Shown here piece after piece: positions 8,098 through 17,347 of a stretch of 49,848 bases of DNA. The first letter of the stretch is position 1, and the number at the start of each line of letters is the position of its first letter. The notes under the pieces were generated by a model, which did not search any database, was not told the DNA's origin, and saw only the letters and a list, made by a program, of their open reading frames with translations. Source of the stretch: Phycisphaerae bacterium (GTDB lineage: Bacteria > Planctomycetota > Phycisphaerae > Phycisphaerales > Phycisphaeraceae); the NCBI GenBank assembly GCA_030426385.1, contig JAUHYI010000031.1, forward strand, positions 1 to 49,848. The letters are read 5' to 3'. The translations under genes and the position numbers were made by a program.

Positions 8098-8398
8098 GGC
8101 TCGGTCGGAGATGACTGTTCAATAGCACTCTCTCTAAACGGGATGGGAGGCCTCAGCTCTGGGGGCGCAAGCACAGCAGGCACAGCAGGCACAGCAGGCA
8201 CAGCTGGCACAGCAAGCACTGCGAGCGCACCCCGGCGACGGTCGTTTAGGAACTGCTTATGCGATCGTCGGAACAACGCGGCATAAGTCGTCATCCTCAT
8301 AATAGGCCTCCGGCTCCCCCGGCTCCCCCCTGCAAGCAAACGTATTTTCTACCTGTCAGTTCGGTTGGTTTGTTGTGTCTTGAATAAGGAGCAACTAG
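8098..8398. other. Intergenic stretch with a 9-bp minisatellite
   Basis: About 300 bp between the PEP-CTERM gene and the pseudopilin. It contains a 9-bp tandem array and an AAGGAG ribosome site just before 8399. Frames through the array on either strand (poly-AGT or poly-AVP) are repeat artefacts. No clear terminator was seen. Confidence 0.5.
8171..8215 (+). repeat. 9-bp tandem repeat array, five units
   Basis: Three exact copies of GCACAGCAG are followed by GCACAGCTG and GCACAGCAA. The head-to-tail 9-bp period keeps any reading frame open. There are no spacers, so this is not a CRISPR array. Confidence 0.85.
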
Positions 8399-9055
8399 AT
8401 GAAAAAGAATACCTCCGCATTCACGCTTGTTGAATTGCTGGTTGTCATTTCGATTGTTGCGTTATTGATTGCTCTATTATTGCCTGCTTTGAGAAAGGCC
8501 AAAGATGCGGCGAATCTAGTCGCTTGCAAGTCCAATCAAAGACAGATCGGACTGTATATGCATATGTATGCCGGGGATCACAATGATTACCCCTATTATT
8601 TTGCAGGGACATCATCGCTGTTCCAGGGATACACGATGACAGCAATCACTGGCTTCGGAAGTATTCTTAAGTACAACAATCAGCCGCTTGATACGCAAAA
8701 CGAGGTGATGTTTTGCCCCAGTCAAAGTGGACCGGACTATATGATGGGAAACAATGCTTTTAGAAGCAGTTTTGAAATTCATAAATATATATTTGTGAAA
8801 GGCGAGGTTAGAAACTTTCCCGCTCCCTGGGCGTCTACCAGCAATATCTACAGGCTGGAAGAACTTGCCAGTTATCCGTTGATGTCTGATTCGTTTCAGT
8901 TCCCTAACTCAATTCCACATGATGATGATGGAATTAATTATCTGCGTGGGGATAATTCGGTGTCATATTACAAGTATGAGGATGGCAGACCCGTTATTAA
9001 TAACGTTGGGGTGCTTGCGGTGTATGTGAGAGACTACATCAGTCCGAGTTATTAA
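8399..9055 (+). CDS. Pseudopilin-like protein (prepilin N-terminal motif)
   Basis: 218 aa from the ATG at 8399, with AAGGAG 8 bp upstream. A short leader MKKNTSA precedes [28 protein letters not shown]; predicted cleavage is A7/F8 and the conserved Glu is E12. After the membrane helix come the typical [22 protein letters not shown] stretch and a soluble domain with FCPSQSG. It heads the carbohydrate operon, lying 43 bp before the DUF4838 gene. It lacks the clear C-terminal DGHV-type motif of its relatives, ending instead in [14 protein letters not shown]. The local sequence is more A/T-rich than the genes downstream. Confidence 0.85.
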   Translation: MKKNTSAFTLVELLVVISIVALLIALLLPALRKAKDAANLVACKSNQRQIGLYMHMYAGDHNDYPYYFAGTSSLFQGYTMTAITGFGSILKYNNQPLDTQNEVMFCPSQSGPDYMMGNNAFRSSFEIHKYIFVKGEVRNFPAPWASTSNIYRLEELASYPLMSDSFQFPNSIPHDDDGINYLRGDNSVSYYKYEDGRPVINNVGVLAVYVRDYISPSY

Positions 9056-9098
9056 ATTTAAGTCTCATTATTTAAAAACAATCTTAGGTACTAATTTG

Positions 9099-11252
9099 AT
9101 GAGTAAGATTTTTATTCTTAGTTTGATGTCCATGGTTGCGGTTTTCGTACAGCCTGTACTGGCTCTTGATATCATTCAGGCTGGCAAGGCAACCAGTGCA
9201 GTGGTGGTGCCAGACCAACACCCGTCTTCAGTCATGATGGCGGCCAAAGAGTTGCAAAACACGGTTTTCAAAGCGACCAACGCTCGCTTGCCAATTTATC
9301 TGGAATCACAAGTAGATCAGCAGGCTTATGCAGGCCTGATCTACTTGGGGGATTGTCAAAAAACCCAGGCTGTTGGAATTGATGCGCAGGCGTTTGGGCG
9401 CTTCGAAGGGGTTGTAAAAACTGCGGGCAACAATCTGTTTATTGTGGGTCATGACGAAGAAGGAGATGTCATTGAGTCCTGCCTGATGGGGGCGGTGACA
9501 ATCTCTTCCGGAACCTTGTTTTCGGTTTACGATTTTTTGGAAAATGATATGGGGGTACGTTGGCTATGGCCCGGTGAATTGGGAGAATACATCCCCACCC
9601 AATCAGCGATTAATGTCAGCGGTCTAGATCGATCTACCAAACCTACGTTAAAGCATTCAATGTTTCGTTTGACCAAACGAAATATTAAAAATGACGCGTG
9701 GGATTCAACATACTCTGCCGAGTTCTATGATGCCCAAAGGCTATGGCTGGCCCGACAGCGTTTTTCGATGCCCGTGAATATGGAAATCCAGCATTCATTT
9801 CAAAGCTATTGGAAATGGTACGGAAAAAATCATCCTGAATTTTTCAATCAGCTTCCCGATGGTTCGCGTCGCCCGTTGCCCCCAAAAGATTTCTGGGAGG
9901 ACATGGAAAAGAATGACCCTGAAACATTTGGCCAGTATGCCAACGGGTTCAATCAGAAAGTCCCCGACTATCCAATTTCAGACTATGCTGCTGTGAATGT
10001 GACGCTTTGCGTTTCCAATCCGGATTTGCATGAACAAATCGTCAATAACTACTGGAAACTATACCAGGGATACCTTGAAAGATATCGTGAGAAACATGGT
10101 ACTGATCCCAAGTTAGATACATATGCACGGCAAAACACCATAGCCGTTTGCGAAAACGACACCCCGGGTATGTGTACTTGTGATCAATGTCGCGCTTGGG
10201 ACCCGGCTGATCCGGTTTTTGATGAGCATCCCTATTGGTCCAAGAAAATTTTTCCAGATGTTTCCGAACGCTTCTCTGCATTAGCCGCTGTTGATGGTGG
10301 TGGTACTGATGGTAAAACGCCGTCGCTTTCAGACCGCTATGCGAAGTTCTATCTAGCCGTTCAGAAAAAAGCCCAGAAATATAATCCGGATATCAATGTT
10401 TTTGGATACGCCTATGTGAACTACATGGAGCCGCCCACGAATGTTAAGCTCAATGATCGCGTCATTATTTCTTTTGTGGGTTGGCCAATGTTTCCATACA
10501 CGCAAACCCAGATGGATAAAGCACGTAATTTTTGGGACGGGTGGCGAGCGACAGGTGCGAGCATGTGTTTGCGCCCCAACAGCCCTCACTCAGGGCACAA
10601 TCTGCCAATTTACTATGCCAGGAAACTGGGTAATGAGTATATCCACGGCTACAAGAACGGCATGATCGCGGTGGATTATGACTCGCTCCATGGCCAATGG
10701 AGTACGCAAGGTCCAAGCCTGTATGTTCTTGGGCGCCTGAACGTAAGACCGGATATGTCTGTCGACGAAATACTCGACGAATACTACGATGCATTTGGGC
10801 CAGCCAAAGCTGCGGTCAAAGATTACTTTGATCATTGGGAGAAAGTTTCTGACGCGGTGACTGATGAGCAGTTCGCTCAGTACAAAAAAGAGCGTCCAGG
10901 TGGTGGAACTTGGCGGCGTTGGTTAAAACTTGCAGACTTGGTTTTTACGCAAGATGTCATGGCTGAGGGGCGTCGCCTTATCGATGCTGCCATTGCTGCT
11001 GCTGATGACGATGCCGTCGCAAAACAACGCGTTGAGTTTTTGGAGAAGGGATTTGTGGATGCCGACATGACATTGCGTGTTTTGTTGGCACAAATGGCTC
11101 ACGATGAAAACGCTACAGATGAAAATCTTAAGAAATTTGATGATCTGAAAGATCAGCTTCGAGCCTATCGTCATTCCGTTGAGAGAGACAATATCTCTGA
11201 CATGGGTTATTCGTTTTATCTTGAAAAATATATGTACAAGTGGTGGGATTGA
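9099..11252 (+). CDS. DUF4838-domain secreted protein, probable glycan-active enzyme
   Basis: 717 aa from the ATG at 9099 (a TTG precedes it directly). A signal peptide (KIFILSLMSMVAVFVQPVLA) is followed by a GH67-like N-terminal domain (AAKELQNTVFKATNARLPIY, then GVRWLWPGELGEYIPT) and the DUF4838 core. Visible hallmarks are LKHSMFRLTKRN, the Cys cluster MCTCDQC (near residues 357-363) and NVFGYAYVNYMEPPTNV. DUF4838 proteins occur with alpha-glucuronidase-like and other polysaccharide genes in Bacteroidota, Planctomycetota and Verrucomicrobiota. They are believed to act on glycans, but the reaction is not established. A second member with the same layout lies at 22255 (-). Exported, position two in the operon after the pseudopilin. 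Confidence 0.82.
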   Translation: MSKIFILSLMSMVAVFVQPVLALDIIQAGKATSAVVVPDQHPSSVMMAAKELQNTVFKATNARLPIYLESQVDQQAYAGLIYLGDCQKTQAVGIDAQAFGRFEGVVKTAGNNLFIVGHDEEGDVIESCLMGAVTISSGTLFSVYDFLENDMGVRWLWPGELGEYIPTQSAINVSGLDRSTKPTLKHSMFRLTKRNIKNDAWDSTYSAEFYDAQRLWLARQRFSMPVNMEIQHSFQSYWKWYGKNHPEFFNQLPDGSRRPLPPKDFWEDMEKNDPETFGQYANGFNQKVPDYPISDYAAVNVTLCVSNPDLHEQIVNNYWKLYQGYLERYREKHGTDPKLDTYARQNTIAVCENDTPGMCTCDQCRAWDPADPVFDEHPYWSKKIFPDVSERFSALAAVDGGGTDGKTPSLSDRYAKFYLAVQKKAQKYNPDINVFGYAYVNYMEPPTNVKLNDRVIISFVGWPMFPYTQTQMDKARNFWDGWRATGASMCLRPNSPHSGHNLPIYYARKLGNEYIHGYKNGMIAVDYDSLHGQWSTQGPSLYVLGRLNVRPDMSVDEILDEYYDAFGPAKAAVKDYFDHWEKVSDAVTDEQFAQYKKERPGGGTWRRWLKLADLVFTQDVMAEGRRLIDAAIAAADDDAVAKQRVEFLEKGFVDADMTLRVLLAQMAHDENATDENLKKFDDLKDQLRAYRHSVERDNISDMGYSFYLEKYMYKWWD

Positions 11253-11330
11253 TATCAATGTTTTGTGATTCGATATGAAGTTGGACAGCATGCTTTCCGC
11301 AATTGATTTGATTTTATCGGTGTTTGGCGA

Positions 11331-13958
11331 ATGACTAATTTTGACAATGATATCTTGCGTACGACGGCGACATCGCGACGGCGTGAGAATTTGAATGAGT
11401 CTTGGAAGTTTCACCTTGGCCCTGTTTCGCAGCAGGATCAGGTCATATCCTATGACCAACTCAAACCATGGGTGCTGCCTTGTTCCAATTCATTTAGAAA
11501 GAAAAAAATAGAGGGATTGGATCGCAAGCAACCGGAATGGGATTTGCCCTGCGCTGCCGATGAGTATGACGACAGCTCCTGGAGGACATTGGATTTGCCT
11601 CACGATTGGGGCGTCGAGCAAGAATTTGATATAGACCTGCCCGCCAAATCGGGCAAGTTGGCATGGCATGGTATTGCCTGGTACCGCAAGAAAATTCATA
11701 TTCAAGAAGATGAATTGAAAGGTTGCGTTTATCTGCAAGTTGATGGCGCGATGTCATATGCATCCGTGTGGTGCAACGGACAATTGGCGGGTGGCTGGCC
11801 TTATGGTTACAACGGCTGGAATCTGGATTTGACACGCTATTTAAAGCCTGGCATTAACACGCTTGCAATTCGTCTGGATAATCCCGAAGAGTCGTCTCGC
11901 TGGTATCAGGGCGGCGGGATATATCGTTCGGTCAATCTACTCAAGACGGCCAAGGATCATATACAGCCTTGGGGAGTTCGTGTTACGACGCCGAACATTT
12001 CCAATGATCTGGCTGCGGTAGTTTGTACAACCACAGCACACGTTGGCGAATCACACGCGCAAAATTCTTCGATACGGGTAGAGTTATTCCAGGCTGATGA
12101 TCGTGGCATGCCTGTCGGTGATGCATTGGTATCGCAAGCCAGTGAGCATTGGGAAACAGATGCGTTTGGCCACTTAACGAATCAAATGCAGTTGGATTTA
12201 ATGTCGCCTGCACGATGGGATATTGATTCGCCTGATCGCTATGTTGCGGTGACTTCTTTGCATGTCAATGATTTGGAAGTGGATCAGGTTCAAACCGTCT
12301 TTGGTGTACGAGACATTGCTTTTACTGCCGATGATGGTTTTCATCTCAATGGTAGGCGTGTCCAACTCAAAGGTGTTTGCATGCATCATGATCTTGGCGC
12401 GTTGGGCGGGGCGTTTAATAGCCGGGCTTGTGAGAGACAGTTACAGATGCTCAAAGCGATGGGGGTGAATGCGATCCGTTGCGCTCATAATCCGCCAGCC
12501 AGTCAGATGCTTGGCTTATGTGACCGAATGGGGATATTGGTCATAGATGAACTTGTGGACACATGGACGGTTGCCAAAAAACCAAATGGTTATGCCAAGT
12601 TATTTGACGATTGGGCGGAAGCAGATCTGCGTGCCATGATCAGGCGAGACCGCAACCATCCCTGCATCATGCTCTGGAGTACCGGCAATGAAATCAGGGA
12701 ACAGCAAATACCAGAGAAGCATGCGATTAGCCAGCGTCTTACTGACATTGCCCATGAGGAAGATGATTCACGGCTTGTAACCATTGGATGTGATTTTCCC
12801 CAAGCGGGCTATAACGGTTTTCAAAACACGTTGGATGTCTTTGGCTACAACTATAAACCCCACGAATATGAGGCATTCCACAAGGCCAATCCCAATCAGC
12901 CACTTTATGGTAGTGAGACAGCCTCGACGTGCAGTTCGCGTGGTATTTATAGTTTCGAGAATCCGAAAAAGGGCGCCAAAGGACAAGTCGGTTTTCAGAT
13001 TAATTCCGATGATCTGGCGGCAGTGGATTGGGGGACGACTCCGGATCGCGAGTTTGCTTTTCAGGAACAAAATCCACATGTCGCAGGCGAGTTTGTCTGG
13101 ACTGGTTTTGACTATCTGGGTGAGCCGACACCATTCAATGATGACACGACCGTATTGACTAATTTTCACACGCCTGAGCTTCAAGCAAAAGCATTAGAAG
13201 AAATAGAGCGATTGGGTAAAATCAAAGTCCCTTCGCGTAGTTCATATTTTGGCATTATTGATCTTGCTGGTTTCAAGAAGGATCGTTTCTATCTTTACCA
13301 GGCTCATTGGCGACCTGATTTTCCCATGGCGCATATCCTGCCACACTGGAATTGGCCGGACCGCATAGGTATGGTGACGCCTGTGCAGGTTTACACTTCC
13401 GGAGATGAGGCCGAGCTATTTCTAAATGGCAAATCATTAGGACGAACCCAACGCAAGCCATACCAGTATCGGTTTGTATGGGACGATGTTATCTATGAGC
13501 CGGGAACATTGGAAGTGCACGTCTATAAGCATGGCAAGCCATGGGCGATAGCGACGCGGGTGACGACTGGTTTGTGTGCAGGTATTGAGCTTGAAGCTGA
13601 TCGAAATATGATCTGTGCGGATGGTGACGATCTGTCATTTGTTACCGTGCGTCTGGTTGATGCTGATGGCAATACGGTTCCCGATGCCAATCATAAAATC
13701 ACTTTTGAGTTGGAAGGAGCAGGGCGATTGCGAGCGACAGACAATGGCGACCCCACCGACCTGACATCCTTCGCATCCAATGTTTGTCATGCTTTCAACG
13801 GACTTTGCTTGGCCATCATTCAATCAACGCGTGGGCAGCAGGGAGCGATGACGCTTCATGCTTGTGTTGATGGAATCGCAACCCAATCGATTACTTTGCG
13901 TGCTGTCGCCGAGGACCCACGCAACGCGAGCGAGGCGAAGCCGTGCTTATCCAAGTAA
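11331..13958 (+). CDS. Glycoside hydrolase family 2 protein (beta-galactosidase/beta-glycosidase type)
   Basis: 875 aa. Domain order: sugar-binding jelly roll (about 20-195, with LPHDWGVEQEFD and WYRKKI), Ig-like domain (about 205-320), TIM barrel (about 330-600), DUF4982-like Ig domain (about 680-745, AELFLNGKSLGRTQRK), and a C-terminal invasin-like Ig domain (about 750-860). The catalytic acid/base is E454 in WSTGNE and the nucleophile E529 in YGSETAS; NAIRCAHNPPA is also typical of GH2. No signal peptide is visible at the chosen ATG, so a cytoplasmic location is implied unless the start is misplaced; the ribosome site is weak. It would release a beta-linked sugar from the glycan. Its TAATG end overlaps the start of a 38-codon frame. 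Confidence 0.9.
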   Translation: MTNFDNDILRTTATSRRRENLNESWKFHLGPVSQQDQVISYDQLKPWVLPCSNSFRKKKIEGLDRKQPEWDLPCAADEYDDSSWRTLDLPHDWGVEQEFDIDLPAKSGKLAWHGIAWYRKKIHIQEDELKGCVYLQVDGAMSYASVWCNGQLAGGWPYGYNGWNLDLTRYLKPGINTLAIRLDNPEESSRWYQGGGIYRSVNLLKTAKDHIQPWGVRVTTPNISNDLAAVVCTTTAHVGESHAQNSSIRVELFQADDRGMPVGDALVSQASEHWETDAFGHLTNQMQLDLMSPARWDIDSPDRYVAVTSLHVNDLEVDQVQTVFGVRDIAFTADDGFHLNGRRVQLKGVCMHHDLGALGGAFNSRACERQLQMLKAMGVNAIRCAHNPPASQMLGLCDRMGILVIDELVDTWTVAKKPNGYAKLFDDWAEADLRAMIRRDRNHPCIMLWSTGNEIREQQIPEKHAISQRLTDIAHEEDDSRLVTIGCDFPQAGYNGFQNTLDVFGYNYKPHEYEAFHKANPNQPLYGSETASTCSSRGIYSFENPKKGAKGQVGFQINSDDLAAVDWGTTPDREFAFQEQNPHVAGEFVWTGFDYLGEPTPFNDDTTVLTNFHTPELQAKALEEIERLGKIKVPSRSSYFGIIDLAGFKKDRFYLYQAHWRPDFPMAHILPHWNWPDRIGMVTPVQVYTSGDEAELFLNGKSLGRTQRKPYQYRFVWDDVIYEPGTLEVHVYKHGKPWAIATRVTTGLCAGIELEADRNMICADGDDLSFVTVRLVDADGNTVPDANHKITFELEGAGRLRATDNGDPTDLTSFASNVCHAFNGLCLAIIQSTRGQQGAMTLHACVDGIATQSITLRAVAEDPRNASEAKPCLSK

Positions 13959-14074
13959 TGCCCGGCAGGCTGGGTGTCACGTCAATTGTCACTGCGATTG
14001 CCGCTTCGATTATCGCGTTGGGAATTACGTATGGCGTTGAATTATTTTTACGCCGTGAGGAAACAGATCGATGA
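13958..14074 (+). CDS. 38-aa single-pass membrane microprotein, coupled to both neighbours
   Basis: An ATG shares its A with the GH2 stop (TAATG at 13956-13960), and the frame ends at 14074, overlapping the next start by four bases (ATGA at 14071-14074). The peptide has a basic N-terminus (MPGRLGV), one hydrophobic helix (SIVTAIAASIIALGITYGV) and a charged tail (RREETDR). This is the layout of a small bitopic membrane protein with its C-terminus in the cytoplasm or periplasm. Overlap at both ends suggests translational coupling within the operon. I do not recognise a family. It could also be a chance frame filling a 112-bp gap, but the intact hydrophobic segment and exact overlaps argue for a real gene. 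Confidence 0.6.
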   Translation: MPGRLGVTSIVTAIAASIIALGITYGVELFLRREETDR

Positions 14075-15093
14075 TTGGACATGCCGTCGTTATTGAATCC
14101 GCCGGTCAGGCGATTCTCAAAGCGTGTGACATTGCATCGCCCAAGGCGGACGAGGTCTTGGTTGCCAATGACTATTCAGTCATCAGTGCGGGCACGGAGC
14201 TCGCCATCCTTGTTGCGAAGCCTAACGCCTATACCCATTACAAGGGATTTCCTGCGTATCCCGGTTACTCGGCAGCGGGGCGTGTTGTCGCGGTTGGCGA
14301 GCATGTCGAGCATCTGAAAATCGATGATCGAGTTGTGGTGGCCTGGGGTGGGCATCGATCGCATTCGATCCGCAAGGCCAGCGATCTCTTGAAGATCGAA
14401 GACGACACGATTGATCTTCTGGATGCTGCGTTTGCGCACATTGCGAGTTTTCCGTTGTTGGGCGTCCGCAAGTTGAGATTGGAGTTGGGCGAATCAGTGA
14501 TGATTGCTGGCATGGGAATTCTCGGCGCGTTTGCCGTGCAATTCGCCAGCCTCGCGGGTGCGATTCCCGTGATCGTATCCGAGCCGGACCCCACTCGCCG
14601 GGCCTTGGCCTTGAAGCTGGGGGCGACTGCTGCGTTTTCTCCCAACGAACCAGATTTTGTGGACAAGGTTAAGCATGCCACCGGCGGGCATGGGCCCAAA
14701 GCTGTGATCGAAGTCACCGGTTCAGCCAAAGCATTGCAGCAAGCGCTGGAGTATGTCGCATGGGAGGGGCGGGTTTCGCTTTTGGGATGTACGCGTGTTT
14801 CGGATGTTCCGATCGATTTTTATAAATACGTTCACAAACGCGGAATCTCGTTGATCGGTGCGCACACTTTTACACGAGCCAAAACCGAGTCAGCTCCCGG
14901 TCGCTGGACAGAGCACGACGACTATCGCACGTTTCTTAAATTCGTCGCCGCGGGCAAGGTGCAAACGCGTCCACTGATTTCGGAGATCGTCTCTCCGGAG
15001 GATGCCGCGGACGTTTACACTCGCCTGGCCACAAACGAAACGGTGCCCCTTGGAATCGTTTTTGACTGGAAAAAATTCAGAGACAAAGCATGA
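14071..15093 (+). CDS. Medium-chain (zinc-type) alcohol/polyol dehydrogenase
   Basis: 340 aa. A GroES-like N-terminal domain (SAGTELAIL, YPGYSAAGRVVAVGEHV) is followed by a Rossmann NAD(P) domain (VMIAGMGILGAFAVQFASLAG, about 145-165). This is the MDR superfamily, closest in feel to threonine/sorbitol dehydrogenase-like and BchC-like proteins. Only part of the usual zinc ligand set is evident, so metal dependence is uncertain. It likely oxidises a hydroxyl of a sugar, sugar acid or cyclitol in the cytoplasm. It overlaps the 38-aa gene upstream and the Gfo/Idh gene downstream by ATGA, indicating a tightly coupled operon. Confidence 0.85.
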   Translation: MIGHAVVIESAGQAILKACDIASPKADEVLVANDYSVISAGTELAILVAKPNAYTHYKGFPAYPGYSAAGRVVAVGEHVEHLKIDDRVVVAWGGHRSHSIRKASDLLKIEDDTIDLLDAAFAHIASFPLLGVRKLRLELGESVMIAGMGILGAFAVQFASLAGAIPVIVSEPDPTRRALALKLGATAAFSPNEPDFVDKVKHATGGHGPKAVIEVTGSAKALQQALEYVAWEGRVSLLGCTRVSDVPIDFYKYVHKRGISLIGAHTFTRAKTESAPGRWTEHDDYRTFLKFVAAGKVQTRPLISEIVSPEDAADVYTRLATNETVPLGIVFDWKKFRDKA

Positions 15094-16160
15094 ACGCAAT
15101 TAACTTTGGTGTCTGTGGCATTGGCAGAATCGGAAGATCGCACTGCCGATACTTTTCACAGAATCAGGATCATTACAAACTGGTTGCTGTATGTGATATC
15201 GAGCTCGATCGTGTGAATGCGATGACGGCGGAACTTACAGGCAAGGGGTACACGGATCTCGCATCATTTTTTGCTGATCCGGAAATGGAACTGGTCATCA
15301 TCGCAACCCCTTCGCTTGATCACGCCAAGAATGCCGCCCAAGCCTTGGCGGCTGGTAAAACGGTCCTTCTGGAAAAACCTATCGGCGTAACCGCGGAAGA
15401 TTACCAGTTGCTTCAACAGCTTGCTCAGCAGTATCCCGATCGGCTTTATTTTGGACACAACCATCGCTTTGAGCCAGCCTTCGAGAATGTGCAAGCCATC
15501 ATCGCCGATGGATTGCTCGGCAATATCAATGTCATCAAATTCTGCAAACATCATGTGTTCATGCGTCGCAATGATTGGCAGATGCAGTTGGCCTGTGGCG
15601 GCGGACAGCTCAGCGTCTGGGGGCCTCACCTGCTTGATCAGGGGCTGCAACTTTTGGGTTCACCGGTTAGGGATGTGCATAGTTATTTAAGACGCATTCT
15701 GACGCCGGGCGATGGTGATGATCACGTCAAGATCACACTGATCGGTGAGAATGACGTCGTCGCGGAAATAGAGATCAGTAATTCGGTGGCGTTGGCCAGT
15801 CCGTATTGCACGATTTATGGCGATCGCGGAACACTGACTTACGCGCAGGATCAGACGGAAATCAAACTCCGATACCTTGACCCGCAATACCGCTGGCCAG
15901 TAGCGACCGCCACGCGAGCCACCCCCGCATCAGGCACGCCGATGTGCGCTGAACAGGATCTCCCCTGGATTGAAGAAACGCGAGCGGTTGAGCCGGACAC
16001 AAATATGTGGGTGCAGGTGGAACTTGAAATGGCCAGGCATATGCATCGCGCCTTGCGTGAACAGATTCCGTTTCCGGTCAGCAGTCACGATGCTCTGGAG
16101 GTGGTTCGGATCAGCGAGCTCGTCAAAAAACAGAACCCGCAGTTTGCATGGATTGGGTGA
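15090..16160 (+). CDS. Gfo/Idh/MocA-family oxidoreductase
   Basis: 356 aa, starting in an ATGA overlap with the dehydrogenase before it. The N-terminal Rossmann motif is GVCGIGRIGRSHCRYF, the signature VLLEKPIGVTAEDY carries the catalytic Lys (EKP), and the second-domain segment GGGQLSVWGPHLLDQGLQLL contains the conserved GxHxxD-like His. The family oxidises or reduces sugars, inositols and amino sugars with NAD(P). A second, only distantly similar member follows directly, so the two probably act on successive or epimeric intermediates. Cytoplasmic. Confidence 0.9.
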   Translation: MNAINFGVCGIGRIGRSHCRYFSQNQDHYKLVAVCDIELDRVNAMTAELTGKGYTDLASFFADPEMELVIIATPSLDHAKNAAQALAAGKTVLLEKPIGVTAEDYQLLQQLAQQYPDRLYFGHNHRFEPAFENVQAIIADGLLGNINVIKFCKHHVFMRRNDWQMQLACGGGQLSVWGPHLLDQGLQLLGSPVRDVHSYLRRILTPGDGDDHVKITLIGENDVVAEIEISNSVALASPYCTIYGDRGTLTYAQDQTEIKLRYLDPQYRWPVATATRATPASGTPMCAEQDLPWIEETRAVEPDTNMWVQVELEMARHMHRALREQIPFPVSSHDALEVVRISELVKKQNPQFAWIG

Positions 16161-16180
16161 TAACGCCCGGGTAAATACGC

Positions 16181-17206
16181 ATGGATAGAATTAAAATTGG
16201 ACAGATCGGCATCTGTCACGAGCACGCGGCCGCAAAGATAGAAACACTCAGGCAGATGTCTGATGTGTTTGAAATTGTCGGTGTTGTTGATGATCGTGAG
16301 ACTTCTTCTGCTCGGCGAGCCGGGGATGATCTGCGTCCGTATGAAGGCCTGACGTGGGTGACGGAAAAACAACTGTTGAGTATGCCCGAGCTTCAGGCTG
16401 TTTTTATTGAGACGCCCAACCAGGACCTTGTGCCGACTGCCACACGCTGCATGGAGCACAATTTGCCGATGCATATGGACAAGCCTGGTGGAGAAGATAT
16501 GACGGCATTCCGTACGCTGCTCAACGGCTGCCGCAAGCGTGACCTTGCATTGCAAATGGGATATATGTTCCGCAGTAATCTAGCCATGCAGTTTGCCACC
16601 AAGGCGATAAAACACAATTGGCTGGGCGATGTTTTTGAGATTCAAGGCAGCATGAGCCACAACTATGGTGGTGAAGAATATCAAACCTACATTGGCAGTT
16701 ACAAGGGCGGGATCATGTTCAACCTTGGTTGTCACCTGATCGATACGGTCATCTCGATGATGGGTCGGCCGACCAATGTCACGCCGTTTTTGAAATCCAC
16801 GGCAGGCTATAGCCAGCGCATCAAAAACAACGGCCTGGCTGTGCTGGAATATCCGCAGGCAATGGTTACTTTGCGCGCGTGCAGCAAAGAAGTCATGGGG
16901 CACAGTCGGCGATCACTCAAAATCTGCGGCACAAACGGCACCATTGAGCTAAGTCCACCCGAGCGTTTTGACGGCCAACCATTACAACTGCAACTGACCT
17001 TGCTTGATGACATTCCGGAATACGCATCGGGTACGCATGTGGTGGATTTTGGGGTGGCAAAAGATCGATACGAAAAACAGTTGCTTGAATTCGCCAGGAT
17101 CATTCGGGGCGAAATAAAAAATCCTTACGACTATCAACACGACGAGCTTGTGCAGGAAGTTGTTCTTGCCGCCTCGGGTTACACGCGATGGCACACGGAC
17201 GATTAG
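16181..17206 (+). CDS. Gfo/Idh/MocA-family oxidoreductase
   Basis: 341 aa, 20 bp after the previous gene. The nucleotide-binding start is IGQIGICHEHAAAKIE, so the usual third Gly of GxGxxG is replaced (GQIGICH). MDKPGGEDM holds the catalytic Lys and LGCHLIDTVISMMG the conserved His/Asp. This variant with a CHEH-type start is seen in many planctomycete members. The substrate is unknown; by context an oxidised or keto sugar. Cytoplasmic. Confidence 0.87.
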   Translation: MDRIKIGQIGICHEHAAAKIETLRQMSDVFEIVGVVDDRETSSARRAGDDLRPYEGLTWVTEKQLLSMPELQAVFIETPNQDLVPTATRCMEHNLPMHMDKPGGEDMTAFRTLLNGCRKRDLALQMGYMFRSNLAMQFATKAIKHNWLGDVFEIQGSMSHNYGGEEYQTYIGSYKGGIMFNLGCHLIDTVISMMGRPTNVTPFLKSTAGYSQRIKNNGLAVLEYPQAMVTLRACSKEVMGHSRRSLKICGTNGTIELSPPERFDGQPLQLQLTLLDDIPEYASGTHVVDFGVAKDRYEKQLLEFARIIRGEIKNPYDYQHDELVQEVVLAASGYTRWHTDD

Positions 17207-17347
17207 TCGTCCTTTGCACCTGATCCGTATCCGACGTTGGGCGAATCAAGTGCAAGTTGGTGTGTGTAAGTGGGGAGTGGGGGGGGCGATGTGCTTGACC
17301 CGATTTATATTTGAGTGGCAATGGACCACGAACTGGAGCAAACGAAT

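Noticed and set aside
8171..8215. Regular repeat that could suggest a CRISPR array
   Set aside because: Units are 9 bp, head to tail, without spacers, and no cas genes are present.
7755..8339. 194-codon minus-strand frame with repeated AVPAVPAVP
   Set aside because: It runs antisense through the PEP-CTERM gene and gets its open length from the 9-bp tandem repeat at 8171-8215.
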